32,732 nt of DNA from Bacillota bacterium (GTDB lineage: Bacteria; Bacillota; Dethiobacteria; DTU022; UBA8154). The translations under genes and the position numbers were made by a program. The stretch lies in assembly GCA_029778075.1 (NCBI GenBank), contig JAKORA010000318.1:1-32732 (forward strand), in the 5' to 3' direction. Position 1 is the stretch's first letter; each line of letters begins with the position of its first letter. Shown piece after piece: positions 1-9,393 of this stretch. Under the pieces are notes generated by a model, which made no database searches, was not told the origin of the DNA, and saw only the letters and a list, made by a program, of their open reading frames with translations.

Positions 1-203
1 GTGAGCTCTGCCGGGAAGGCCAATCGAGAGCCCGAGCTGAGCTGCAAAACCTGCCTCAAGCGAACCCTTAAACGAGCCCCAACCTTCGCCACTCCTTCTT
101 TAATGGACTTGGCCGGGGAGGTCGTCGGAGGCCTGAGCAAGCCGTAGAACTTTACGAGCGAAACCCGGAGCTCCGCCCACAGCAATCGTTGCTCCATTGT
201 CAT
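1..203 (-). repeat. Repeat-like element at the window edge; contains a minus-strand frame open to the edge (MTMEQRLLWAELRVSLVKFYGLLRPPTTSPAKSIKEGVAKVGARLRVRLRQVLQLSSGSRLAFPAEL...)
   Basis: GC-richer than its surroundings. Ends have partial inverted complementarity (GTG-AGCTC-..-CGGG at 1-15 against CCCG-GAGCT-..-CAC near 164-180). Minus frame open from ATG at 203 past position 1. Copy number cannot be seen in this window. Confidence 0.4.
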
Positions 204-211
204 ATTAAAGA

Positions 212-240
212 AGCAGCCCGCCGGGCTGCTCTCTTTTTTA
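212..240 (+). terminator. GC-rich hairpin followed by a T-run; may act bidirectionally as the codY terminator
   Basis: AGCAGCCCG-C-CGGGCTGCT then CTCTTTTTT on the plus strand; weaker TTCTTT tract on the minus strand. Confidence 0.6.
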
Positions 241-264
241 ACTTTCCATTTTTCTTGATTATCC

Positions 265-1065
265 CTACCTGTTAAAGGTTTTCTTTTTTTTAGCCAGTTG
301 TTCAAGCAGATATGGGTTTAAAACCTTGATATAGGTGCCTTTCATACCAAGTGAACGAGACTCAATTACTCCTGCGCTTTCAAATTTTCGGAGGGCATTG
401 ACTACTACAGACCTGGTAATACCAAGCTGATCGGCGATTTTACTGGCCACTAGAAGTCCCTCGTCGCTGTCCAGTTCTTCAAAGATATGCTCCACCGCTT
501 CCAGTTCGGAGTATGATAGTGTCCCTATTGCCAACTGTACTACCGCTTTGTTTCTAGCTTCTTCTTCAATCTTTTCCGCCCTAGCCCGTAAAATTTCCAT
601 GCCTACAACAGTAGCACCGGTTTCTGCAAGAATCAAGTCTTCAGCTGAAAATGTCTCGGTAAAACGGGCTAAAAGAAGAGTTCCAAGCCTTTTACCTCCA
701 CCCATGATCGGCACCACTGTTACAATCTTGTTGGTAAAAAGACAGTTTTCCGCTTCTACAAAGACACAAAGGTTAGATTTTTGCGGTAAATTTACCCTTG
801 TCTCATCATCGCGCAACAAGAAATCGTTGTAACGTTCCGGGAATTCACCGGCTTTAATCACCTGGCTGATCATCAGCTCACATTCAAACTCGTCAACAAT
901 AGCATAGCCCAGAATTTTGCCTTCGCGGTCAACCAGATACACATTGGCTTGAATAACATTTTTTAAAACCTCAGCCACCTCTGAAAAGTCAACACGTTGT
1001 CCAGCCGTTTTTTGGAGAATTTTATTAATACGGCGTGTTTTTTCCAATAACGGAGAAGTAATCAA
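265..1065 (-). CDS. codY: GTP-sensing global transcriptional repressor CodY
   Basis: N-terminal [44 protein letters not shown] and C-terminal w[40 protein letters not shown] are CodY-like; adjacent to hslU/hslV as in Bacillus. TTG start at 1065 preferred because AAAGAGGTGG lies just upstream; ORF track start is 1083. Confidence 0.95.
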   Translation of the reverse strand: MITSPLLEKTRRINKILQKTAGQRVDFSEVAEVLKNVIQANVYLVDREGKILGYAIVDEFECELMISQVIKAGEFPERYNDFLLRDDETRVNLPQKSNLCVFVEAENCLFTNKIVTVVPIMGGGKRLGTLLLARFTETFSAEDLILAETGATVVGMEILRARAEKIEEEARNKAVVQLAIGTLSYSELEAVEHIFEELDSDEGLLVASKIADQLGITRSVVVNALRKFESAGVIESRSLGMKGTYIKVLNPYLLEQLAKKKKTFNR

Positions 1066-1115
1066 ACCAACCACCTCTTTCAATTTAATTAATACTCATT
1101 TTTTTGTTTATCATT

Positions 1116-1362
1116 AAAGAGCCCGACTAAAACGGGATTTTATAGTAAGCCCCTTGACCCTACCAGCGTTTTTGTTTAGCAGAGCATTAAAGCTGCCAAG
1201 TAACCTGCTCGAGATCTTCTGACCATTATTTAAGAGGGTGTCAAAGGTACCGACAGACTACCGCAGCTGTTAGCCTAAGGGAATTTGTCTAATGCTGAAT
1301 TTAAGCATTGTAACTTCTGGACTGCCCCGTACTACGTCACCGGCAAAAAGCTGAACTAATTT
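1116..1362 (-). pseudogene. Protein-like frame with two internal stops between hslU and codY (degenerate gene or dispersed element)
   Basis: One minus frame reads KLVQLFAGDVVRGSPEVTMLKFSIRQIPLG*QLR*SVGTFDTLLNNGQKISSRLLGSFNALLNKNAGRVKGLTIKSRFSRAL*, filling nearly the whole 285-nt intergenic gap. Confidence 0.35.
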
Positions 1363-1367
1363 TGAAA

Positions 1368-2795
1368 TTATAAAATATATCTACTTAAATCTTTATTTTT
1401 GACAATATCTTTTAATTTATTCTTTACATATTCGCCATCCATTACAAATTTTTGTCCCCCGAGTTCTGGAGCTTCATAGGAGATATCTTCTAACAGCTTT
1501 TCCATAATCGTATGCAGCCGTCTCGCTCCGATATTTTCTAACTCGTCATTTAAAGAACAGGCAATATCCGCAATTTGTTCAATGCCGTCATCTGTAAATT
1601 CAATCGTCACCTCCTCTGTAGCAAGGAGAGCTGAGTATTGTTTGATTAGAGCATTTTCAGGCTCGGTTAAGATTTTTTTAAAGTCATCTTTAGACAAGCT
1701 TTGCAACTCGACTCTGATCGGGAACCTCCCCTGTAATTCCGGAATAAGGTCCGACGGTTTGGAAAAATGGAATGCTCCTGCCGCAATAAACAGCATATAA
1801 TCCGTTTTTACAGGTCCATATTTGGTCATAACAGTTGAGCCTTCCACTATGGGTAAAATATCTCTTTGGACCCCTTCCCTGGATACGTCAGGTCCGGTAC
1901 GAGAAGCTTCTTTACCCGCAATCTTATCGATTTCATCTAAAAAAACTATACCTGACTGTTCTGCTCTATCAATAGCTTCATTGATAACTTCATCCATATC
2001 AATAAGCTTTTCTCCCTCTTCTTGCTGCAAGATCCTTCGTGCCTGCCTTAAAGGAAGTTTTTTCCTCTTCTTTTTTGCAGGCAGAATACTGCCAAAAATA
2101 TCTTGAAAATTTACACCCATTTCTTCTATACCAAGGCCGGAAAAAACCCCCATTATCTGCGGAGAACGCTCTTCTACTTCCATTTCTACAATTTTGTCTT
2201 CCAATTCTCCCCGCTTGATCTTCTGCAGCAAAATCTTGCGTTCTTCCTGAATATTCGCCCAGTTTTCGTTGGACTCATCCGCTTCTTTGTCCTGAGGAAA
2301 TGAACTCATCCCTTTATTGGCCTGGAACAACAGGCTTAAAGGGTTAGAGCCAACCTTGTGCCTCTTGGGCAGCGGAGCTAATAAATCCAGGAGCCTTTCT
2401 TCAGCCAGTTCAGCTGCTTTGGCCTCCACATTTTTCATTTTTTCTGTTTTAACAATCCTTACTGAAATCTCAACCAGATCCCTGATAATGGAATCAACAT
2501 CTCTGCCTACATATCCTACTTCGGTAAATTTTGTGGCTTCAACCTTAATAAAAGGAGCATTAACCAGGCGTGCCAACCTTCTAGCAATCTCAGTTTTTCC
2601 TACTCCGGTCGGGCCGATCATGATAATATTTTTCGGGATAATTTCATCCTTAATTTTTCCTTTCAATTTCCTTCGCCTGTATCTGTTACGCAGGGCTACA
2701 GCCACACATTTTTTGGCCTCAGCCTGGCCGATAATATATTTGTCCAGCTCTTTAACAATCTCTTTGGGAGTCAACCTGGCTTCATAATCGAACAT
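1368..2795 (-). CDS. hslU: HslU/ClpY ATPase subunit of HslVU protease
   Basis: [34 protein letters not shown], Walker [40 protein letters not shown]. Confidence 0.97.
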   Translation of the reverse strand: MFDYEARLTPKEIVKELDKYIIGQAEAKKCVAVALRNRYRRRKLKGKIKDEIIPKNIIMIGPTGVGKTEIARRLARLVNAPFIKVEATKFTEVGYVGRDVDSIIRDLVEISVRIVKTEKMKNVEAKAAELAEERLLDLLAPLPKRHKVGSNPLSLLFQANKGMSSFPQDKEADESNENWANIQEERKILLQKIKRGELEDKIVEMEVEERSPQIMGVFSGLGIEEMGVNFQDIFGSILPAKKKRKKLPLRQARRILQQEEGEKLIDMDEVINEAIDRAEQSGIVFLDEIDKIAGKEASRTGPDVSREGVQRDILPIVEGSTVMTKYGPVKTDYMLFIAAGAFHFSKPSDLIPELQGRFPIRVELQSLSKDDFKKILTEPENALIKQYSALLATEEVTIEFTDDGIEQIADIACSLNDELENIGARRLHTIMEKLLEDISYEAPELGGQKFVMDGEYVKNKLKDIVKNKDLSRYIL

Positions 2796-2862
2796 TTATT
2801 TAAACAAGACACCTCCTGGTAAAATGCAAAAACAAGCTTATTAAACAGCGGCTCCTAGACCG

Positions 2863-3393
2863 TTAGATTTCCTCTACAACAATATTATTATTGGTAAAAA
2901 CACAGATTTCCGAAGCAATTTGCAGGGCGTTAAGAGCTATTTCTCCTACAGTCATCTTCGTATTCCTTACAAGAGCCCTTGCTGCGGCCAGGGCGAACCC
3001 CCCGCCCGAACCTATAGCTGCTATTCCGTCATCGGGTTCAATCACTTCACCTGTTCCTGAAATAAGCAGCAACCCTTCTTTGGAAGCTACGATTAGCAAC
3101 GCTTCGAGTTTTCTTAAATAGCGATCGCTCCTCCATTCTTTGGCCAACTCTACTGCTGCACGGCGTAAATTTCCGTGATAGTTCTCCAGTTGCTTTTCAA
3201 ATTTTTCAAAAAGGGTTAGCGCATCGGCTACAGAACCGGCAAATCCTGCAATAACATTTCCGTTATACAGTTTCCGGACTTTCTTTGCCTGTTGTTTTAT
3301 AATAACGTTACCCTGGAAAGTCACCTGCCCGTCTCCGGCAATAGCAACTCTCTCACCATTTTTAACTGCTATAATCGTAGTAGAGTTAAACAA
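2863..3393 (-). CDS. hslV: HslV/ClpQ peptidase subunit
   Basis: [24 protein letters not shown]-like catalytic N-terminus. AAGGGAG followed by TTG at 3393 gives [10 protein letters not shown] (176 aa), better than the ORF-track start at 3444. Confidence 0.95.
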   Translation of the reverse strand: MFNSTTIIAVKNGERVAIAGDGQVTFQGNVIIKQQAKKVRKLYNGNVIAGFAGSVADALTLFEKFEKQLENYHGNLRRAAVELAKEWRSDRYLRKLEALLIVASKEGLLLISGTGEVIEPDDGIAAIGSGGGFALAAARALVRNTKMTVGEIALNALQIASEICVFTNNNIVVEEI

Positions 3394-3447
3394 TTGAATT
3401 TTCTCCCTTTTAATTACAATAATTATAGAGAACTCTTGAGGCATGTA

Positions 3448-4392
3448 TCACGCCCGCGGGTGGGTTCTTAAATAAGTTCTCTTAAGCTCTTCCCTGGTGA
3501 TATGTGTATAAATTTGCGTTGTTGATACTGAAGCATGCCCTAAAAGTTCCTGCACTGCTCGCAAATCGGCCCCGGCATTCAAAAGGTGGCTTGCAAAGGA
3601 ATGACGCAATATATGCGGGCTCAGACTGCTCTTATTTGTCTTAATGCCATATTTTTGGACCAGTCGCCTTATGCTTCGTTCCGTTAAATCGCCGCCAAAC
3701 CTGTTCAGAAATAATGCCGTGCTTTTTTCTTCTGTTTCTTTTTGACGGGCCTCCAAAACAGGCCGGCTTTTCTCTAAATATACAGCCAAAGCCTGCAGGG
3801 CATATTTGCCCACAGGCACTATCCTTTCCTTGCAACCCTTGCCTCTGACTTTTATATATCCTTCCTCCAGATCCACGGAGGTTAAAGTTAAAGCAGCCAG
3901 CTCTCCAACCCTTATACCCGTGCTATAAAGGACTTCTAAAATAGCCCAGTCTCTGCGGCCTAAAATCTCATTTTTCCGGGGAGCGTTCAGGAGTTCCAGA
4001 ACCTCATCAACATAAAGAAACTTGGGAAGCTTCTTCTCCTTTTTCGGAGTTGAAACGATCTCCCAGTTATTATTACTGAGAATACCTTCTCTTTTTAAAA
4101 ACTTAAGGAAACTCTTAATGGCAGACATTTTCCTGGCTATAGAGCTGCGGGCATACTTCTTTTCTTTAAGGAGAGCTAAATACTGGCGTAATGTTAAATA
4201 ATTTAAATCCTTAAGTTCATGTCCATTGCTGTCAAGAAAAGCAAAAAATTGCCGAATATCCTTTTCATACCCCCTGAGAGTCAATACGGCAGAGTTTTTT
4301 TCTATTTTCATTGATTGTAGGAAATTCTTTAAATAATTATCCATAATTTTAACCTTAGTTTCAATATTAGCATAATCGTACATTTTATGCAA
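3448..4392 (-). CDS. xerC: Tyrosine recombinase XerC/CodV family
   Basis: Phage-integrase fold with R..HILRHSFASHLLNAGADLRAVQELLGHASVSTTQIYTH; position between topA and hslV. Start may be ATG at 4344 (MDNYLKNFLQ). Confidence 0.9.
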   Translation of the reverse strand: MHKMYDYANIETKVKIMDNYLKNFLQSMKIEKNSAVLTLRGYEKDIRQFFAFLDSNGHELKDLNYLTLRQYLALLKEKKYARSSIARKMSAIKSFLKFLKREGILSNNNWEIVSTPKKEKKLPKFLYVDEVLELLNAPRKNEILGRRDWAILEVLYSTGIRVGELAALTLTSVDLEEGYIKVRGKGCKERIVPVGKYALQALAVYLEKSRPVLEARQKETEEKSTALFLNRFGGDLTERSIRRLVQKYGIKTNKSSLSPHILRHSFASHLLNAGADLRAVQELLGHASVSTTQIYTHITREELKRTYLRTHPRA

Positions 4393-4515
4393 GCAACTGC
4401 GTGGAATTTTTTTCGAAAACTCGACAATATTTCACTAGCAGCATCTTTTTTTCTTTTTTCTAGTTATCTCTAACAGGGACACTAAATAGGATCACCTTAC
4501 TATTTTCTATCTTCA

Positions 4516-6603
4516 TTACCCACCTTTTTCTCCTGTCTCCTGATAACCGCATTCCTTGTTGCCGCAGCGCACCCCCCTGCGAGCCCCGCGAAAAGTGCTC
4601 TCCACCAGGAAATAGCCGCATTTCGGACATCTTTTCTCCAGTGGTTTATCCCAGGAAACAAATTTGCAGGCCGGATAGTTGCTGCAACCATAAAATTTTT
4701 TACCTTTTCTGCTCCAGCGCTCAATTATATCTCCTTCACAAAGAGGGCATTTAACCCCGGTGTTTATTTTTACCTGCGCTGTGTAACGACACTCGGGGAA
4801 GCCAGGGCACGCCAGGAATTTTCCAAAGCGCCCGTGTTTCTTAACCAGTTTTTTCCCGCAAAGAGGACAGACTTCTTCCGTTTCCTCATCTTGAAGCTCG
4901 ATCTTCTCCATTTCTTTTCTGGCTACATTTAAACGAGCATTAAATGGAGCAAAAAAATCACTTAGCACTTTCAAACGGGAGAGCTCGCCGGCTTCCACTT
5001 TATCCAGCATATCCTCCATTTGAGCTGTAAAATCTACATCGATTATTTCCGGAAAAAAGTTTTTCAATATCTCTACAACGATAAAGCCGAGCTCTGTTGG
5101 TTTTAAAACCTTTTCCTGCTTGATTACATACCCCCTACTCAGGATCGTTTCAATGATGGGAGAATATGTACTCGGTCTTCCTATGCCTTTATTTTCCATA
5201 ATTTTAACAAGGGAGGCTTCAGTAAATCGCGGAGGGGGCTGGGTAAAATGCTGGCTCGGAGTTAGAGACAAAAGTTCCAGTTTTTCGTCCTTTGTTAAGT
5301 CAGGAAGCCTGTTTTCCTTTTCCTTTTCCTCATCATCATCTTCGATATAAAGTATCATAAAACCTGGAAATTTTATGTTGGAACCTATTGCTTTAAAGAT
5401 ATATTCTCCTGCGCCAATCTCAACTTTTACCTGTTCTATTAATGCCGCCTCCATCTGGCTCGCCAGGAAACGTGACCAGATCAATTTATAAAGTTTGTAC
5501 TGATCCCTGGTTAAAAAAGCCTTAATTTCATCCGGCTCTCTGGTGACCGAAGTTGGACGGATAGCCTCATGAGCCTCCTGTGCTCCTTTTCTGGAGGTAA
5601 AAACCCTCGGTTTCTCCGGCAGGTATGCCTCTCCAAAAACACTACCGATATACTTTGCAGCCTCTTCGCGGGCTAATGGAGAGATAAATGTGGCATCGGT
5701 ACGCATATACGTAATCAACCCCACAGGCTCTCCTTTTTTTCCGACTTCGATTCCCTCATAAAGTTGTTGTGCTGTAATCATCGTTTTTTTGGTACTAAAG
5801 CCTAATTTTCTGTAAGCTTCCTGCTGCAAAGTACTGGTGGTAAAGGGAGGAGAGGGGTTACGCCGTCTTTCCTGGCACTGAACTTCCAGGATCTTATAAT
5901 TTTTACCGTTTAGTTGCTGTAAAACTTTATTAACCTCTTTTTCTGAGGTAAGATTAAATTTCGTTCCGGCTTTACCATAAAATTTAGCCGGAAAAATATT
6001 CCCCTCCTTTGGTTCCTTAAACTGTCCCTCAATAGTCCAGTATTCCTCTGGGACAAAAGCTTCAATTTCTTTTTCACGATCACAAATTAGGCGTACCGCC
6101 ACGGACTGAACCCTTCCAGCGCTGAGCCCTCTGCGTACTTTTTCCCATAGTAAGGGGCTAATTGTATACCCTACTATTCTATCTAAAATACGCCTTGCCT
6201 GTTGTGCTTCAACTCTATTCATATCAAGAGGCCGAGGCCTGGAGAAGGCTTTTTTAATCGCTTCCTTGGTAATTTCATGGAATTCTACCCTGCAGGGCAT
6301 ATTTTCATTAATACCCAGAGACTTGCATAAATGCCAGCTAATCGCTTCACCTTCCCTATCAGGGTCGGTAGCCAGGAAAACTTGGGTTGCCTTTTTCCCG
6401 GCCTCTTTCAGTTCTTTTAAAATTTTGCCTTTACCTCTTATAGTGATATATTTGGGTTCAAACCCGTTTTCTAAATCTATTCCCAGCCTGCTTTTCGGCA
6501 GGTCTACCAGGTGACCGATAGATGCTTTTACTTTATACTGCCGGCCCAAATATTTGCCGATAGTCCTGGCTTTTGCTGGAGATTCTACAATTACGAGGTA
6601 CAT
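4516..6603 (-). CDS. topA: DNA topoisomerase I
   Basis: MYLVIVESPAKARTIGKYLG, TDPDREGEAISWH, GLITYMRTD, and three C-terminal C4 zinc ribbons. Confidence 0.98.
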   Translation of the reverse strand: MYLVIVESPAKARTIGKYLGRQYKVKASIGHLVDLPKSRLGIDLENGFEPKYITIRGKGKILKELKEAGKKATQVFLATDPDREGEAISWHLCKSLGINENMPCRVEFHEITKEAIKKAFSRPRPLDMNRVEAQQARRILDRIVGYTISPLLWEKVRRGLSAGRVQSVAVRLICDREKEIEAFVPEEYWTIEGQFKEPKEGNIFPAKFYGKAGTKFNLTSEKEVNKVLQQLNGKNYKILEVQCQERRRNPSPPFTTSTLQQEAYRKLGFSTKKTMITAQQLYEGIEVGKKGEPVGLITYMRTDATFISPLAREEAAKYIGSVFGEAYLPEKPRVFTSRKGAQEAHEAIRPTSVTREPDEIKAFLTRDQYKLYKLIWSRFLASQMEAALIEQVKVEIGAGEYIFKAIGSNIKFPGFMILYIEDDDEEKEKENRLPDLTKDEKLELLSLTPSQHFTQPPPRFTEASLVKIMENKGIGRPSTYSPIIETILSRGYVIKQEKVLKPTELGFIVVEILKNFFPEIIDVDFTAQMEDMLDKVEAGELSRLKVLSDFFAPFNARLNVARKEMEKIELQDEETEEVCPLCGKKLVKKHGRFGKFLACPGFPECRYTAQVKINTGVKCPLCEGDIIERWSRKGKKFYGCSNYPACKFVSWDKPLEKRCPKCGYFLVESTFRGARRGVRCGNKECGYQETGEKGG

Positions 6604-6622
6604 CCAAAAGACCTCCTTTAGT

Positions 6623-7771
6623 TCAGTTCCTGATAAAATATTTCCCCGGCAGTTGCTTAATCGCCCCTTTCATTTCCAGCTTAAGCAATAAAGCATTAAC
6701 AAGCGAAAGGGGCATCTGGCTTAAAGAAACGATCTCCTCCAGCGTAAGAGGTTCGTAAGGAATAAAGTCCAGCAATCTTCTTTCTTCCGGTTCAAGCTGT
6801 ATCTCTCCTGGCACCCCCCCAACCCCTGAAATATTGCGGCCATCTTTCTTTGACGCCAAAGAGGGCAACTCATCAATAAGAAGGTGGGAAAGTGATAACT
6901 CTTCAATAATATCTTCAACTTTTTCAACCAGCTTGGCTCCCTCTTTCAGTAACCTGTGACACCCCCTACTATACGGACTGGCAATACTGCCAGGAACAGC
7001 AAAGATTTCTCTTCCCTGCTCCAGGGCAAAATCCGCAGTAATTAGAGCACCGCTCTTTTCTCCGGCCTCGACTACTATGGTTCCCTGGGAGAGGCCGCTT
7101 ATTATACGATTCCTACGGGGAAAGTTTTGCGGCAACGGCTTGCTCCCCGGTGGAAATTCACTTATCACGACCCCGCAGGCGCTGATCTTTTCCCTAATAG
7201 CTCTATTCTCAGGAGGATAACATATATCAAGTCCACAGCCCAAAACGGCTACGGTTTGGCCGCCAGCGTCGAGAGCACCTTTATGGGCCCAGGTATCAAT
7301 CCCCCGTGCCATTCCGCTGACAACCGTTAAACCATAGTTTGACAACTCCGCAGCAAATTTATAAGCTATTTCTCTTCCGTAAAGGGTATGGCGCCGGCTG
7401 CCGACAATAGCCAGGCAGCACCCGCTTGCTGTCTTAATATCTCCGTAATAATAAATGATTGGCGGGGGATCGTAAATTTCCTGCAAAAGTAGAGGATAAT
7501 CCTCATCTTCCCAGGTTACACAGGCGTAACCTTTTTTAACTATATACTCCCACGTTTTATCCAGATTTATTTTATCCCTTTCCTGGCTAATCCTTTCCAC
7601 CAGAACGCTGCTAAAACCTTCAATTTCGGCCAACTCACCCGGATGCGCCTTCCAGGCATGCTCGGCGCTCCCGAAATGCTGCAGCAGCTTGCGAATTCTA
7701 ACAGGACCAAGAGAGGGCATTAAATTCAGGCCATGGTAATACTTTGCCTTAAGGCTCTGATGCTGCGACAC
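6623..7771 (-). CDS. dprA: DNA processing protein DprA/Smf
   Basis: AIVGSRRHTLYGREIAYKFAAELS, VSGMARGIDTWAHKGAL, FPRRNRIISGLSQGTIVVEA; GTG start with GGAGG. Confidence 0.96.
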   Translation of the reverse strand: MSQHQSLKAKYYHGLNLMPSLGPVRIRKLLQHFGSAEHAWKAHPGELAEIEGFSSVLVERISQERDKINLDKTWEYIVKKGYACVTWEDEDYPLLLQEIYDPPPIIYYYGDIKTASGCCLAIVGSRRHTLYGREIAYKFAAELSNYGLTVVSGMARGIDTWAHKGALDAGGQTVAVLGCGLDICYPPENRAIREKISACGVVISEFPPGSKPLPQNFPRRNRIISGLSQGTIVVEAGEKSGALITADFALEQGREIFAVPGSIASPYSRGCHRLLKEGAKLVEKVEDIIEELSLSHLLIDELPSLASKKDGRNISGVGGVPGEIQLEPEERRLLDFIPYEPLTLEEIVSLSQMPLSLVNALLLKLEMKGAIKQLPGKYFIRN

Positions 7772-7857
7772 AAATGCGTACCTCCTTAATAAATGGAAAC
7801 AGGAGCGGCTGTTTCCGCTATGGCTTCTTTAACGATTAACGTCTAAAGCATAAAAAA

Positions 7858-9099
7858 TTAAGCGTCGTCATTCTCATACTCCAGGATCCTCTTTTCCCAG
7901 GTTCTGATAAGCAGCTTATTTGCTCCCATCGAGACAAGGTATTCCGCCAGCATAGGCGTTTTACCGTACCCCTTGGGAGCATTGACGATAAAAGTGGGAA
8001 CAGCCAATCCGGAAGTAAATCCTCTTAACTGCTCCATGATTTCAATTCCTTCTTCCACCCTGGTCCGAAAGTGCCTGGTGCCTTTAACCCCTTTAGCATG
8101 AAAAATATAATACGGCCTCACCATGCATTTTAAAAGTTCCTGGTTCAGCTTTCTCATGAGAAAAGGATCGTTGTTGATTCCTTTCAGCAGCACAGTCTGG
8201 TTGCCCAGACTGATCCCGGAACGGGCAAGTGCCCAGCAAGCATCTCTGGAATCGGGTGTAATCTCCAGGGGATGATTAAATTGGGTATTAATATATAATG
8301 GCAGATGTCGGCTCAACATCTTGCATAGCTCGTCGGTTATTCGATAAGGCAACGTTACAGGTGCTCTGGTTCCCAAGCGCTTGATTTCAACATGAGGAAT
8401 GTTATCAAGTTCAGTAAGAATCCAATCGAGTGTTTTATCTGACAGCATGAGGGCGTCCCCGCCTGTGAGAAGCACATCTCTTATCTCCTCGTTTTCGGCA
8501 ATATATTGTAAGGCGGCGGCTATATCCTCACGTGATGTCTGATAATCGACCTCTCCAATATTCCGGCGCCGCTGACAGTGACGGCAGTAACTGGCACACT
8601 GGTTTGTAACGTTGATAATAAGACGATCGGGGTATCTCCTGGTAACAGCAGGAGCGGGAGAGGTAAACTCTTCAGCCATAGGATCCAGTACCCCGCTGGA
8701 ATCATTATATTCCTCTATAGAGGGAATCGATTGGAGACGAACAGGATCTGACGGGTTTTCAGGATCAATGAGGCTTAAATAATAAGGCACCACAGCCCAA
8801 CGGAATATACTTCCCGTTAAAGAGATTTCCTTTTCTTCTTCCGGTGTCAACGTAAAATATTTTTTCAGAGATTCTATTTTACAAATACGATTTCTCAACT
8901 GCCATTTCCAATCTCTCCACTCGTCTTCGGAGGCACCGAGGATTTTTTTAATTTTTTCCTGTCTTTCTTTTATTTTTTCCCATTCTTTAAAACCCGTAGG
9001 TATATTTTTTTTATATTCAAGATAATCCGCAATTCTTTCCTTCAACTCTGCAGCTCTTTGCAATGCAATCTGTCTTTTTTCTCCTGCGGACATGGACAT
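7858..9099 (-). CDS. eam: Radical SAM aminomutase, probable glutamate 2,3-aminomutase
   Basis: CASYCRHC cluster motif, PLP-type PKGYGKTP, and K/N at the two specificity positions (HAKGVKG; FIVNAPKG) where lysine aminomutases have Asp. GGAGG 8 nt before ATG at 9099. Confidence 0.85.
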   Translation of the reverse strand: MSMSAGEKRQIALQRAAELKERIADYLEYKKNIPTGFKEWEKIKERQEKIKKILGASEDEWRDWKWQLRNRICKIESLKKYFTLTPEEEKEISLTGSIFRWAVVPYYLSLIDPENPSDPVRLQSIPSIEEYNDSSGVLDPMAEEFTSPAPAVTRRYPDRLIINVTNQCASYCRHCQRRRNIGEVDYQTSREDIAAALQYIAENEEIRDVLLTGGDALMLSDKTLDWILTELDNIPHVEIKRLGTRAPVTLPYRITDELCKMLSRHLPLYINTQFNHPLEITPDSRDACWALARSGISLGNQTVLLKGINNDPFLMRKLNQELLKCMVRPYYIFHAKGVKGTRHFRTRVEEGIEIMEQLRGFTSGLAVPTFIVNAPKGYGKTPMLAEYLVSMGANKLLIRTWEKRILEYENDDA

Positions 9100-9204
9100 A
9101 CAATAAACCTCCAAAATATTCTTAATAAATAGTATACATCATCTCACTCGTATATAGAAGTTTTTTTCTTTTTTTACATGCTATTAATTCATAATTACTA
9201 AATT

Positions 9205-9233
9205 ATTATAGCATTAATTTAATCTTGTGTAAA
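9205..9233 (-). promoter_or_regulatory. Sigma-A-type promoter for the aminomutase gene
   Basis: TTTACA (9228-9233 reversed), 17 nt, TATAAT (9205-9210 reversed). Confidence 0.7.
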
Positions 9234-9284
9234 TATTATTTACATTAATTTACAATTATTAATACCAAGTCTTTCTATCCTCAT

Positions 9285-9319
9285 ATATAAAAATGCCTGA
9301 CGATTTTCACCTCAGGCAT
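9285..9319 (-). terminator. Terminator of the pan operon
   Basis: Minus strand ATGCCTGA-GGTGAAAATCG-TCAGGCAT then TTTTTATA. Confidence 0.85.
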
Positions 9320-9393
9320 CGAGAAATCTCAAATTATTATCTATAATGATTCCCTTTTAACCCCAAAGTTAACCCCAAAGCGTTTAATATTCT

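Noticed and set aside
1-240. Known structured RNA (RNase P, tmRNA, SRP, group II intron) at the left edge
   Set aside because: None of the conserved core motifs I know (GAGGAAAGTC, tmRNA TpsiC/CCA end, GGAAGGAAGCA, intron domain V) is present; treated as a repeat-like element.
1582-2787. Several plus-strand ORFs antisense to hslU
   Set aside because: Low-complexity Ser/Phe/Leu-rich translations opposite a strongly supported CDS; no upstream signals.
4500-4724. Minus-strand 74-aa ORF out of frame inside the topA 3' end
   Set aside because: Overlaps the zinc-ribbon-encoding part of topA; shadow frame.
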